Source: Azospirillum brasilense (GTDB lineage: Bacteria > Pseudomonadota > Alphaproteobacteria > Azospirillales > Azospirillaceae). Taken from it: a stretch of 64,000 nucleotides of DNA. How positions within the stretch are numbered: the stretch's first letter is position 1; each line of letters opens with the position of its first letter. The position numbers were made by a program, and so were the translations under genes. Below the pieces are notes generated by a model. That model was given only the letters and a program-made list of their open reading frames with translations, ran no database searches and was not told the origin of the DNA. Below, piece after piece: positions 8,674 to 16,676 of this stretch. The DNA lies in the NCBI RefSeq assembly GCF_022023855.1, contig NZ_CP059452.1:489501-553500 (forward strand), given 5' to 3'.

Positions 8674-9903
8674 TCACGCCGACGCTTCGGCCAGGGCGGA
8701 CACGCGCCGCGGCATGCGGACGACGAAGCTGGCGCCGCCGCCCGACAGGCTTTCCACCTCGATGGTCCCCTGAAGAACCTGATGGACGAGGTTGAAGGCG
8801 ATGTAGAGCCCCAGCCCCGGAAACTCGATGCCCCGGCGGGTGGTGAAGAAGGGATCGAACAGTTTGGGCAGATGCTCCGGATCGATCCCCCTGCCATCGT
8901 CGGACAGGCGGAGTTCCACCCAATCCTCCTCCCGCAGCATGACCGACAGGATCACGCGCCCACTCTGCCCCGGCCGGAAGGCGTGGGCTACGGCGTTGCG
9001 GATCAGGATGGACAGCACCTCCGACAGCGGGCCGGGATGGCTGTCGATGGTCAATCCGGCGGGGCAGGACACGGTAAGGCTGTGCCCGGCCTCGCGTAAA
9101 TGCGGGTCCAGCCCGAACAGGGCATCGGAGAGATAGTCCTTGAGATCGAACACCCGCCGTTCCGATCCGGCGCGGTCCACCACCACCTGCTTGAAGCTCT
9201 GGATCAGATTGGCGGTGCGAACGATGTTGGTGGTGACCAGCAGCGTCCCTTCCCGTGCGTTTTCCAGGAAGCGGGCAAGGTCGGATTTGCGGATCGCCCC
9301 ATTCTGGAATTGCGAGGCCAGCGATTCGACCAGCCCGGAAAGATGGGAGACCGCGGTCAGGGCCACGCCGATCGGCGTGTTGATCTCGTGTGCGACGCCG
9401 GACACCAGCAGGCCCAGGGCCGCCATCTTCTCCGTCTGGATCAGGTGCTGCTGCGTCTCCTCCAGCCGGCTGTGGGCGGCGCGCACCTCCTCGACGGTCG
9501 CCCGCAGCGAGTCGGCGGTGGCCTTCAAGGACAGGTGGTTCTTCACCCGCGCCAGCACGATGGGGGGGCTGATCGGCTTGCTGATGTAATCGACGGCGCC
9601 CAGGTCCAGCCCGAACTTCTCGTCCTCGACCGACGTGCGGGCGGTGAGGAAGATCACCGGAACGTCGCGGGTCCGCGGATCAGCCTTCAGGCGGCGGCAC
9701 ACCTCGTATCCGTCCATGCTCGGCATCATGACGTCGAGCAGGATCAGATCCGGCGGCTGGTCGGAAAAGGCGATGCGCAGCGCGGCATCGCCGTTGTTCA
9801 CGGTCTTGACCGTGTAAATGGATTTCAGGTGGCTGCTCAGCAGCGACAGGTTGTCGGCGGTGTCATCCACGATGAGAATCGTCGCCTTCGTCGGTGCTCC
9901 CAT
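8674..9903 (-). CDS. Receiver-histidine kinase fusion
   Basis: This is a 409-residue soluble protein with an N-terminal receiver (Asp57 in LLDVMMPSMDGYE), a linking coiled coil (about 125-160), a HisKA-type region with His172 in SGVAHEINTPIG, and a C-terminal HATPase_c (N box SILIRNAVAHAF; GLGLYIAFNLV box). The architecture is that of kinases activated or tuned by a phosphorylated receiver at their own N-terminus. The ATG at 9903 follows an AGGAAGGGG site; an upstream in-frame GTG at 9945 is poorly placed. It is convergent with the single-domain regulator, with 40 bases between stops. No DNA-binding partner is adjacent. It may take input from the TorS-like relay. Confidence 0.9.
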   Translation of the reverse strand: MGAPTKATILIVDDTADNLSLLSSHLKSIYTVKTVNNGDAALRIAFSDQPPDLILLDVMMPSMDGYEVCRRLKADPRTRDVPVIFLTARTSVEDEKFGLDLGAVDYISKPISPPIVLARVKNHLSLKATADSLRATVEEVRAAHSRLEETQQHLIQTEKMAALGLLVSGVAHEINTPIGVALTAVSHLSGLVESLASQFQNGAIRKSDLARFLENAREGTLLVTTNIVRTANLIQSFKQVVVDRAGSERRVFDLKDYLSDALFGLDPHLREAGHSLTVSCPAGLTIDSHPGPLSEVLSILIRNAVAHAFRPGQSGRVILSVMLREEDWVELRLSDDGRGIDPEHLPKLFDPFFTTRRGIEFPGLGLYIAFNLVHQVLQGTIEVESLSGGGASFVVRMPRRVSALAEASA

Positions 9904-10306
9904 ATCCGCCCCTTCCTCTTGCGGCGGAAAGGGACGATCCGGCACTGCCCCCGATCAGGGCGCTGGCCACAACCAGTGCATCACCGGTCCGCAGAAACAC
10001 CCTCGTCCGCCAAAGGGACATTACAACGCGATTTTTTATCGTCAAAGACAATTTATCGGTGCCATTCACTCCGACAACGACCGTTTCAAATTATGTTCTG
10101 CCGGAAAAACAACTGCATTTTAAGCATCGCCCGAAACTACCAAACGCCACGTCCTGTCATGGGAACCGGCCGGTGCTCGATGGCGTTTCCGTGTCCGCGA
10201 GTGGCGGCCGGGACGCGAAAAAGTGGTAGCCCGCCCCCACCCGTCAAACTGTCACAGACCACCCGTATAGTCCGTCCAACTTTGGAAATGCTTCGTGAAT
10301 CCAGCC
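9904..10306. other. Intergenic region, AT-rich, divergent starts
   Basis: This 400-base gap separates the divergent receiver-kinase gene and the zinc-ribbon gene. The stretch at about 10015-10125 is much richer in A and T than its surroundings and probably contains promoters for one or both genes, but I could not pick out a convincing -35/-10 pair. I see no RNA gene, no palindrome of note and no credible coding frame. Confidence 0.4.
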
Positions 10307-10564
10307 ATGCCGACGCCGACACACGCCCGTACGACACCACCTCATCCCACGCCCAAGCTGCATTGCGCCTGCTGCGGGCGTCCGTTCACCCGCGCATCCG
10401 GCCGCGGCCCCGCCCCGCTCTACTGCTCGGCCGACTGCCGGACGCAGATCCGCATCCGCCAGCGGGTGTGGTCGAGCCGGCCCGGCTACGCCGCGAGCGG
10501 CCCGACAAACCACCGGACGGTCAACCACCGGGACGCCCGGTTCGAGACGGCCTGCGCATCATGA
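10307..10564 (+). CDS. Small zinc-ribbon-like protein
   Basis: This is an 85-residue protein, counted from ATG 10307 (an in-frame GTG at 10295 is possible; neither has a strong ribosome-binding site). A four-cysteine module, CACCGRPF then YCSADC, is followed by basic residues (RTQIRIRQRVW), the pattern of a treble-clef or zinc-ribbon domain. The remaining C-terminus is polar and lacks recognisable motifs. Its stop codon overlaps the start of the next gene (ATGA), so the pair is translationally coupled. The function is unknown; a protein-protein or nucleic-acid-binding adaptor role would fit, but nothing proves it. Confidence 0.6.
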   Translation: MPTPTHARTTPPHPTPKLHCACCGRPFTRASGRGPAPLYCSADCRTQIRIRQRVWSSRPGYAASGPTNHRTVNHRDARFETACAS

Positions 10565-10998
10565 TGAAGCTGGTGATCCACGACCGCCATTCCGCCGCCG
10601 GGCTGATCCTGCCGGAGGTCGGCCATATGCGCGACGTCGTGCGCGCCCTGCGCGGGCTGGAGACGGTGGACAGCGCGTCGGTGCTTCTGGAGGCCTTCGC
10701 CCGGCGCTGTCTGGAGGCCGGCGTGGCCTTCGATTCGACGGACCCGCTGACCGCCTGCTCCTTCTGCACCCATCTGGTGGAGGTGGAGGTCCATGCGGAG
10801 GACGGGGCGGCGCCCGTCCAGTTCGTCCGACTCTACGACCGCGACGCCGACGGCATCCTCTGCCGCCGCCATCACGGTACCCTGCACGCGGTGGCCCGAC
10901 AACTGCGGTGCGAGGACGGTGTGCCCTTTCCCACCCTGCCGGCCATCGCCGCCAAAACGGCGGCTTTCACCGCCGCGATCCCGCCGCGCCCGCTCTGA
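10561..10998 (+). CDS. Hypothetical protein coupled to the zinc-ribbon gene
   Basis: This is a 145-residue soluble protein. Its ATG overlaps the stop codon of the preceding zinc-ribbon gene by four bases, so the two are expressed together. A CSFC pair at about residues 66-69 and a CRRHH cluster near residue 100 could together bind a metal. The N-terminal part is helical and Leu/Val-rich. I recognise no family. The stop is 30 bases from the convergent SDR gene. Confidence 0.65.
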   Translation: MMKLVIHDRHSAAGLILPEVGHMRDVVRALRGLETVDSASVLLEAFARRCLEAGVAFDSTDPLTACSFCTHLVEVEVHAEDGAAPVQFVRLYDRDADGILCRRHHGTLHAVARQLRCEDGVPFPTLPAIAAKTAAFTAAIPPRPL

Positions 10999-11028
10999 CC
11001 GGGCGGACGCGGACGGAACCACCAATCG

Positions 11029-11805
11029 TTACGGCATGTATTGGCCGCCGTTGACGTCGAGAACCTGCCCGGTGATGTAGCCGCTGCAGGCGTGCGACGC
11101 GAAGAACAGGAAGGTCGGCGCGCATTCCTCGGGACGGCCGAAGCGGCCCATCGGGAAGCCGGAGCCGATGCGGGCCTTGGTGTCCTCGTCCTTGTCAGCG
11201 TGGAAGGCTGTGTCGAAGGTGCCCGGCGACACCATGTTGAAGCGGATGCCGTCCTTCGTGTGGAAGGCCACCCAGTTCTTCTGGATGTTGTGCAGCCACG
11301 CCTTGGCCGCGCCGTACAGGCCGGCGCCCGGACCGCCGCCGGTGTAGCCGGCGACCGAACCGACCGAGATCACCGAAGAGGTGGTGCCGTTCTGCGCCGC
11401 CGCAGCCTTCAGGTGCGGCAGCGCGTGCTTGGTCACCATCAGTGCGGAGCGGGAATTCAGGTCGGTCACCGCGTCGAAGAACGCGTCGTCGATCTCCGGC
11501 AGAGGCTTGCGCGCGACCAGACCGCCCGCGTTGTTGATGAGCACGTCGATGCCGCCGAAGCGCTCGACGAAGGCCTCGACGAGCGTCCCGCACGCCGCGC
11601 TGTCCGACACGTCGGCCGGGAGGAAGACGACCTCGCCGCCCAGCCCGTTCAGACGGGCCAGCGTGGCCTCCAGGTCCGCCGGGGTGCGGCGGCCGTTCAT
11701 GGCGACCTTGGCGCCGGCGCGGGCGAACGCCTCCACCGCCGCCAGGCCGATGCCCTGCGTGGAGCCGGTGATCAGAACGCGCTTGCCCTTCAGATCGTCA
11801 AACAT
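11029..11805 (-). CDS. SDR family oxidoreductase (putative sugar dehydrogenase)
   Basis: This is a 258-residue classical short-chain dehydrogenase: TGSTQGIG cofactor motif at residues 13-20, NNAG at 91-94, and the Ser150-Tyr164-Lys168 catalytic set (LYGAAK). It should oxidise a hydroxyl or sugar carbon with NAD(P)+. The ATG at 11805 has a GAGAGG site. It is the last gene of the minus-strand operon that carries an SMP-30 lactonase, a tripartite transporter, KDPGal aldolase and 2-keto-3-deoxygalactonokinase. In that setting the best guess is a D-galactose or related aldose 1-dehydrogenase feeding the lactonase; substrate specificity cannot be read from sequence. Confidence 0.88.
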   Translation of the reverse strand: MFDDLKGKRVLITGSTQGIGLAAVEAFARAGAKVAMNGRRTPADLEATLARLNGLGGEVVFLPADVSDSAACGTLVEAFVERFGGIDVLINNAGGLVARKPLPEIDDAFFDAVTDLNSRSALMVTKHALPHLKAAAAQNGTTSSVISVGSVAGYTGGGPGAGLYGAAKAWLHNIQKNWVAFHTKDGIRFNMVSPGTFDTAFHADKDEDTKARIGSGFPMGRFGRPEECAPTFLFFASHACSGYITGQVLDVNGGQYMP

Positions 11806-11843
11806 TCCTTGCCTCTCGTGTCTTGGTGTCGTTTTGGCTTGGC

Positions 11844-12770
11844 TCAATCGGCCAAGCGGGGTTCCGGCAGGCCCTGGGCGCCGGGATCGAACATCAGGAC
11901 GCGCCCGCCATGCGGGTCCTCGGCGAGGTCCGCCGGCCCGCGGCTGAGCGAGGTGACCAGCATCGTCCGCAGGTCCGGCCCGCCGAATGCGCACATGGTC
12001 GGCTTGCGCATCGGCACGTCGATGCGGCGGTCGAGTTCACCATTCGGGGTGAAGCGCTTGATGCAGCCCTCGTCCAGGCAGCAGATCCAGTAGCAACCGT
12101 CGACGTCCACCGCGGCGCCGTCGGGGCGCCCGATCATCGCCCGCATGTCGACGAAGGGGCGGCGGTTGCCGGCGGTGCCGGTGTCCGTGTCGTAGTCCCA
12201 GGCCCAGACCATCCGCACGTCGCGGTGGCTGTCGGACACGTAGAGGGTGCGCCCGTCCGGGCTGAAGGCCGAACCGTTGGGGATGATGTAGCCGCCGGTT
12301 CCGGTTTCCGTCAGACCGTCGGCCCGCGTGAAGCGGTGCCACAGGCCGGAGGTGTCGCCCTTGCTGATGTCCATGACCATGCTGGACAGCCAGAACCTCC
12401 CCTGCCGGTCGCAGCGCCCGTCGTTGAAGCGCATGCCCTCCTTGGGGAAGCGGTGGGTGGCGAGGGTAGTGACCACCGCCTCCCCCCCTTCCCCCGGCAG
12501 ATCCACATCGAACACGCCGGTTTCGCAGGCGCAGACCACGCCGCCGTCCGGACGCAGGACGAGGCTGCCGATCATTTCCGGCAGGGTCCAGAGGCGGTGG
12601 GCGCCGCTGGAGGGGTCGAGCCGGTGGATGGTCCGCGCCGGAATGTCGATCCAGGTCCACGAGCCCCGCTCGGCGTCCCAGACCGGGTTCTCGCCGGTGC
12701 CGTTGCGCAGATCGGGATCGAAGACGGCCTCAAGGCCAACACTGGTGACGGCAACTCCTTGGGCGGTCAT
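11844..12770 (-). CDS. SMP-30/gluconolactonase family sugar lactonase
   Basis: This is a 308-residue six-bladed beta-propeller of the SMP-30/regucalcin/LRE family. It has the family signatures GENPVWD near residue 27, RFNDGRCDRQGRFW in the middle with its metal-binding Asn/Asp, and IPNGSAFSPDGRTLYVSDS downstream. Such enzymes hydrolyse sugar lactones to aldonic acids with a divalent metal. The ATG at 12770 overlaps the stop codon of tctA (ATGA). In this operon it would open the lactone made by the neighbouring SDR dehydrogenase to give galactonate or a similar acid. It is cytosolic, with no signal peptide. Confidence 0.9.
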   Translation of the reverse strand: MTAQGVAVTSVGLEAVFDPDLRNGTGENPVWDAERGSWTWIDIPARTIHRLDPSSGAHRLWTLPEMIGSLVLRPDGGVVCACETGVFDVDLPGEGGEAVVTTLATHRFPKEGMRFNDGRCDRQGRFWLSSMVMDISKGDTSGLWHRFTRADGLTETGTGGYIIPNGSAFSPDGRTLYVSDSHRDVRMVWAWDYDTDTGTAGNRRPFVDMRAMIGRPDGAAVDVDGCYWICCLDEGCIKRFTPNGELDRRIDVPMRKPTMCAFGGPDLRTMLVTSLSRGPADLAEDPHGGRVLMFDPGAQGLPEPRLAD

Positions 12771-14311
12771 TCCGGGGTCCCCATGCGGCTGCTCCCGGCG
12801 GCCGGGTTGATCGTCGACGGGCCGCCGGCCGACCGTTGCGCCCACAGGCGGCGCAGCAGCGGAAGCATCAGCGTCAGGATCGCGATGGTCAGTAGGACCG
12901 CGGTGATCGGACGGGTGTAGAGGAAGTCGTAGCTGCCGTTGGACAGCGACAGCGCGCGGCGGAAGTTCGCCTCCGCCATCGGCCCCATGATGAGGGCGAG
13001 CACGACGGGCGAGGCCGGGAAGTCCCACTTCTGCATGAAGTAGCCGACGACGCCGGCGGCCAGCATGATCCAGATGTCGAACATGCTGTTGTTGATGGCG
13101 TAGGTGCCGACGATGCACAGCGCCAGGATGCACGGCGTCAGCACCGACTTCGGCATCTGCAGGATGCGTCCCATGAAGCGCAGCGAGCCGAGGCCGACCA
13201 CCAGCATGAAGACGTAGCAGACCAGCATGCCGGCAAACAGCGTGAAGACCAGATCGGCGTGGTCCTTGAACAGCAGCGGACCGGGCTGCAGCCCCTGGAG
13301 CGTCAGGGCGCCCAGCATCACCGCGGTCACCGCGTCGCCGGGAATGCCCAGAGTCAGCATGGTCAGCAGCGCGCCGCCGGTGCAGCCGTTGGCGCCGGAT
13401 TCGCAGGCGGCGACAGCGCCCAGCTCGCCCTTGCCGTAATTCTCCGGCGTCTTGCTGAACCGCTTGGCCTCGTTGTAGGCGACGAAGGCGGCGATGTCGG
13501 CGCCGGCGCCGGGAATCATGCCGATGACGATGCCGAGTCCTGATGAGCGCGCGATGTTGCCCAACTGGCGGCGGAACATGTGCCAGGGCGGGATGATGCG
13601 GTCCAGCGCCGCGGCCATGCCGGCGCGGACCTGTGGGTCCTCCAGCGACTTGAAGGCCTCGGCGGCGGCGAACAGACCGATCATCACCGGGATGAAGGGC
13701 ACGTTGAACAGTTCGGTGTAGCCGCCGGTGTAGCGCGGGAAGCCGCCCATCGGGTCGAGCCCGACGGTTGCCAGCAGCAGGCCCAGAAAGCCGGAGATCA
13801 GGCCCTTGATGACCGACACGCCGGAAATGCTGGCGATGATCGACAGGCCGAAGACGGCGAGCGCGAAGGACTCCGACGCGCTGAACTCCAGGGCGAAACG
13901 GGCCAGCACCGGTGCCAGGAAGATCAGCACGAAGACGCTGGCCGTTCCGCCCAGGAAGGACGAGAAGGTGGCGGTGCCGAGCGCGATGCCGGCCTGCCCC
14001 TTCTTGGTCAACTCGTACCCGTCGATGGCGGTGGCGGCGGCGGCCGGGGTGCCGGGGATCTTCAGCAGGATGGCCGTGACCGACCCGCCGTAGATGCCGC
14101 CGAAGAAGACGCCGGAAATCATCAACAGGCCCGACAGCGGGTCCATGCCGAAGGTGAAGGGCAGCAGGATGGCCACGCCCATCGTCGCCGTCAGGCCGGG
14201 CAGCGCGCCGATGATGATGCCCAGCGTGACGCCGAACAGGGCGAGCAACAGCGCCATGGGCTGGTTGAGCAGCGCCTGCGCGCCGTGAAGAAGCATATCG
14301 AGTTCGTACAT
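12767..14311 (-). CDS. tctA: Tripartite tricarboxylate transporter, large permease TctA
   Basis: This is a 514-residue integral membrane protein of the TctA family with about 11-12 hydrophobic segments. The family motif region near residues 25-55 (LGIIIGALPGLTATMGVAILLPFTFGMDP) and the LLKIPGTPAAAATA and GIPGDAVTAV segments are present. With the small permease and periplasmic receptor encoded just upstream in transcription order (tctC-tctB-tctA), it forms a complete secondary importer for a carboxylic acid. In this operon that acid is probably a sugar acid such as galactonate. Its stop overlaps the lactonase start, giving translational coupling. Confidence 0.95.
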   Translation of the reverse strand: MYELDMLLHGAQALLNQPMALLLALFGVTLGIIIGALPGLTATMGVAILLPFTFGMDPLSGLLMISGVFFGGIYGGSVTAILLKIPGTPAAAATAIDGYELTKKGQAGIALGTATFSSFLGGTASVFVLIFLAPVLARFALEFSASESFALAVFGLSIIASISGVSVIKGLISGFLGLLLATVGLDPMGGFPRYTGGYTELFNVPFIPVMIGLFAAAEAFKSLEDPQVRAGMAAALDRIIPPWHMFRRQLGNIARSSGLGIVIGMIPGAGADIAAFVAYNEAKRFSKTPENYGKGELGAVAACESGANGCTGGALLTMLTLGIPGDAVTAVMLGALTLQGLQPGPLLFKDHADLVFTLFAGMLVCYVFMLVVGLGSLRFMGRILQMPKSVLTPCILALCIVGTYAINNSMFDIWIMLAAGVVGYFMQKWDFPASPVVLALIMGPMAEANFRRALSLSNGSYDFLYTRPITAVLLTIAILTLMLPLLRRLWAQRSAGGPSTINPAAGSSRMGTPE

Positions 14312-14359
14312 CTCACCCCTCCGTCAGCGGAGCGTTGCGGCCGGTCGGATCGGTTCGGG

Positions 14360-14872
14360 TCATTCGAAAAGACTCCCGACCGGAAGCGGCACGCTGAGCG
14401 CGATGGCGAAAGCGGCGTAGATGAGCGCGGTCAGCACGGCGGCGATGGCGGCGTTCGCGAGCAGGTTGCGCCGTCCCATCAGCCACATCAGGCCGAACAG
14501 GTAGATCGGAGTCGCGATGGCGTAGCCGACGAACTCCATGGCGTACAGGCAGACGGCGGTCGCGACGATGCCGATGGCCACGGTGCCGTAGCTGGCCTTG
14601 GGTTCGGCCTCCGCTGGATCGTCCGGGGGAGCGGCGGGCGCACGCAGCGTGTTGAAGACCAGGATCGCGCACAGCACCAGCAGGGCTACGGCGAAGATGA
14701 TCGGGAAACGGGCGGGGCCGACGTCGGTTTCCAGCATGGTCGGCGGGAAGTCACCCGCGACGATGATGGCGGCGACAGCGACGGCCATGACCAGGACGGC
14801 GATGACCAGCGTGGCAAGGCGGTCCTGCGGGCGCAGGCCAGCCTTGCCGCCCGGAGCGGGAGCGTTGCTCAT
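14360..14872 (-). CDS. tctB: Tripartite tricarboxylate transporter, small permease TctB
   Basis: This is a 170-residue protein with four predicted membrane spans, as expected for the TctB subunit. Motifs include VGPARFP after the first span and the terminal hydrophobic pair. The ATG at 14872 follows an AAGGAGA site. The N-terminal 22 residues are polar and Pro/Ala-rich. It lies 48 bases upstream of tctA in the same transcript and completes the transporter with the receptor encoded before it. Confidence 0.92.
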   Translation of the reverse strand: MSNAPAPGGKAGLRPQDRLATLVIAVLVMAVAVAAIIVAGDFPPTMLETDVGPARFPIIFAVALLVLCAILVFNTLRAPAAPPDDPAEAEPKASYGTVAIGIVATAVCLYAMEFVGYAIATPIYLFGLMWLMGRRNLLANAAIAAVLTALIYAAFAIALSVPLPVGSLFE

Positions 14873-14953
14873 GAGTGAATCTCCTTCGGACGCCCGGCGG
14901 CCCGAAGGCCGCCGGGGACACGCCGGGGATGCGGCTTGCGTGAACGGCAAACC

Positions 14954-15919
14954 TTACTTGGACAGGCCGATCTGCTTCATCAGCGCCTTGAACATCTCGG
15001 CGTCCTTCTCCATGGCCACCTTGTACTCCGGGCCGTCGAGATAGGCGTAGCTGAGGTTCATCTTGGTGAGCTGGTCGCGGAAGCCCTGCTCCTCGACCGC
15101 CTTCTTGGAGGCGGCGCGCAGCGTCTCGACGACGTTCGCCGGGGTCTTCTTCGGAACGACGATGCCGCGCCAGGTGGCGACCGTCACGTCGATGCCCTTC
15201 TCCTTCAGCGTCGGGGCGTCCGGGAACGCCTTGGAGCGCTGGTCGTCCATCACGGCCAGGATGCGCAGCGTGCCGGCGGCGACGTGGCTGGACACCTCGG
15301 CCGGGCTGACGCTGACCGCCTCGATGTGGTTGCCGAGAAGTGCCGTGACCGCCGGGTTGGCGCCGTCATAGGGGATGTGGCTGAACTTCAGGCCGGACTT
15401 GGTCGCCAGGGCCTCGGCGGCGAGGTGCCAGATGGCGCCGGTGCCGGAGTTGCCGATGCGGACCTTGCCCGGGTTCTCCTTGGCGTAGGCCAGGAACTCC
15501 TCGATAGTCTTCCACGGCGCGTTGGCGTTGACCGTGATGGCGCTCGGCTCCGCGTTCAGGCGGGCGATCGGCGTGAAGTCATCGGCCGTGAAGCGGGCGA
15601 CGCCGAGGTTCGGCAGGGTGGTGATCTCCACGGTGCCCATGCCGATGCGGTAGCCGTCCGGACGGGCGGCCATGATCTCCGACAGGCCGACGGCGCCGCC
15701 GCCGCCGGTCTTGTTCACCACGCCGACCGACTGCGGCAGGTGGCGGTTCACGGCGTCCGCGTAGGCGCGGGCCACCAGATCGGTGCCGCCGCCGGCCGCG
15801 TAGGGAACGATCAGCTCGATCGCCTTGGTCGGGTACTCGGCGGCCTGCACGGCGACCATCATCGTGGCGGAGGTCAGCGCGCCGACGACGGCGCCGGTGA
15901 CGAAACGATAGCCCTTCAT
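14954..15919 (-). CDS. tctC: Tripartite tricarboxylate transporter receptor (TctC/Bug family)
   Basis: This is a 321-residue periplasmic binding protein with a signal peptide of about 26 residues ending AVQAAEYP. Bug-family features are the AIELIVPYAAGGGTDLVARAYA segment after the signal, the GGGGAVGLSEI motif, and GNSGTGAIWHLAAE in the middle. These proteins trap carboxylates and deliver them to TctAB. The ATG at 15919 has an AGGGAG site. It is transcribed just before tctB. The ligand is unknown; the surrounding genes argue for a sugar acid. Confidence 0.94.
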   Translation of the reverse strand: MKGYRFVTGAVVGALTSATMMVAVQAAEYPTKAIELIVPYAAGGGTDLVARAYADAVNRHLPQSVGVVNKTGGGGAVGLSEIMAARPDGYRIGMGTVEITTLPNLGVARFTADDFTPIARLNAEPSAITVNANAPWKTIEEFLAYAKENPGKVRIGNSGTGAIWHLAAEALATKSGLKFSHIPYDGANPAVTALLGNHIEAVSVSPAEVSSHVAAGTLRILAVMDDQRSKAFPDAPTLKEKGIDVTVATWRGIVVPKKTPANVVETLRAASKKAVEEQGFRDQLTKMNLSYAYLDGPEYKVAMEKDAEMFKALMKQIGLSK

Positions 15920-16020
15920 GAACGTTCTCCCTGGAAAATTGCTTGTGATGGTGAGGGGGAGGAAAGCCCGCGGCGCGTTCTGCGACCGGCCGCGGGTGGT
16001 GTACTGTTGTCCTGATTCGG

Positions 16021-16671
16021 TCAGCGCGGGTTGAGGCGCCGCCACGCGGCGACGAAGGCGTCCGCCCGCTCCCCGACCTCGGCGGCGGACAGGCCCGGCG
16101 CGTAGAGTGCGGAACCCAGCCCGAAGCCGGCCACGCCGGCCTCCAGGAACGGCGCCATGGTGTCCGGGGCGATGCCGCCCACGGGCAGCAGGCGGGTGCC
16201 GGCGGGCAGGATGGCGCGCATCGCCTTGATGACACGCGGGCCGACCAGCTCCGCCGGGAAGATCTTCAGGGCGTCGGCCCCGGCTGACAGCGCTGCGAAA
16301 GCTTCCGTCGGCGTGGCGATTCCGGGCAGGCTGACCAATCCCGCGGCCTTGGCGGCGCGGATCACCGCGGTGTCGGCGTGCGGCATGACGACCAGATCGG
16401 CGCCGATCTCCTTCAGCCGGGCCACCTGCTCCACCGCCAGGACCGTGCCGGCGCCGACCAGCGCGTCGCGCGGCAGCAGCCGGCGGACGGCGGCGATGCT
16501 GTCGAACGGATCGGGCGAGTTCAGCGGCACCTCGATCATGCGGAAGCCGCTGTCGTAGAGCGTCTGCGCGACGCCCTCCGCCTCCGCGGGGGTCAGGCCG
16601 CGCAGGATGGCGACCAGCGGCAGGGCGGAAAAGGCGGCGTCGAAGCGGGCCTTCAGGGAATCATCCGACAT
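16021..16671 (-). CDS. dgoA: 2-dehydro-3-deoxy-6-phosphogalactonate aldolase
   Basis: This is a 216-residue class I aldolase of the KDPG/KDPGal family. The catalytic residues line up: Arg24 (LRGLTP), Glu47 (MIEVPLNSP) and the Schiff-base Lys136 (ALKIFPAE), with the phosphate-binding PVGGI later. It splits the phosphorylated keto-deoxy sugar acid into pyruvate and glyceraldehyde 3-phosphate. The ATG at 16671 has GGGGAG eight bases before it; a GTG at 16680 that overlaps the kinase stop is an alternative. It directly follows the 2-keto-3-deoxygalactonokinase gene, which identifies the galactonate branch rather than the Entner-Doudoroff KDPG enzyme. Confidence 0.92.
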   Translation of the reverse strand: MSDDSLKARFDAAFSALPLVAILRGLTPAEAEGVAQTLYDSGFRMIEVPLNSPDPFDSIAAVRRLLPRDALVGAGTVLAVEQVARLKEIGADLVVMPHADTAVIRAAKAAGLVSLPGIATPTEAFAALSAGADALKIFPAELVGPRVIKAMRAILPAGTRLLPVGGIAPDTMAPFLEAGVAGFGLGSALYAPGLSAAEVGERADAFVAAWRRLNPR

Positions 16672-16676
16672 GATCG

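Noticed and set aside
9100..10998. A 632-codon plus-strand frame running across the receiver-kinase gene
   Set aside because: Its first part is antisense to a clear REC-kinase gene. Only the segment from ATG 10561 was kept.
11844..13133. Upstream extension of the SMP-30 lactonase to 429 residues
   Set aside because: The extension is the out-of-frame reading of tctA. ATG 12770 overlaps the tctA stop and gives a standard-length lactonase.
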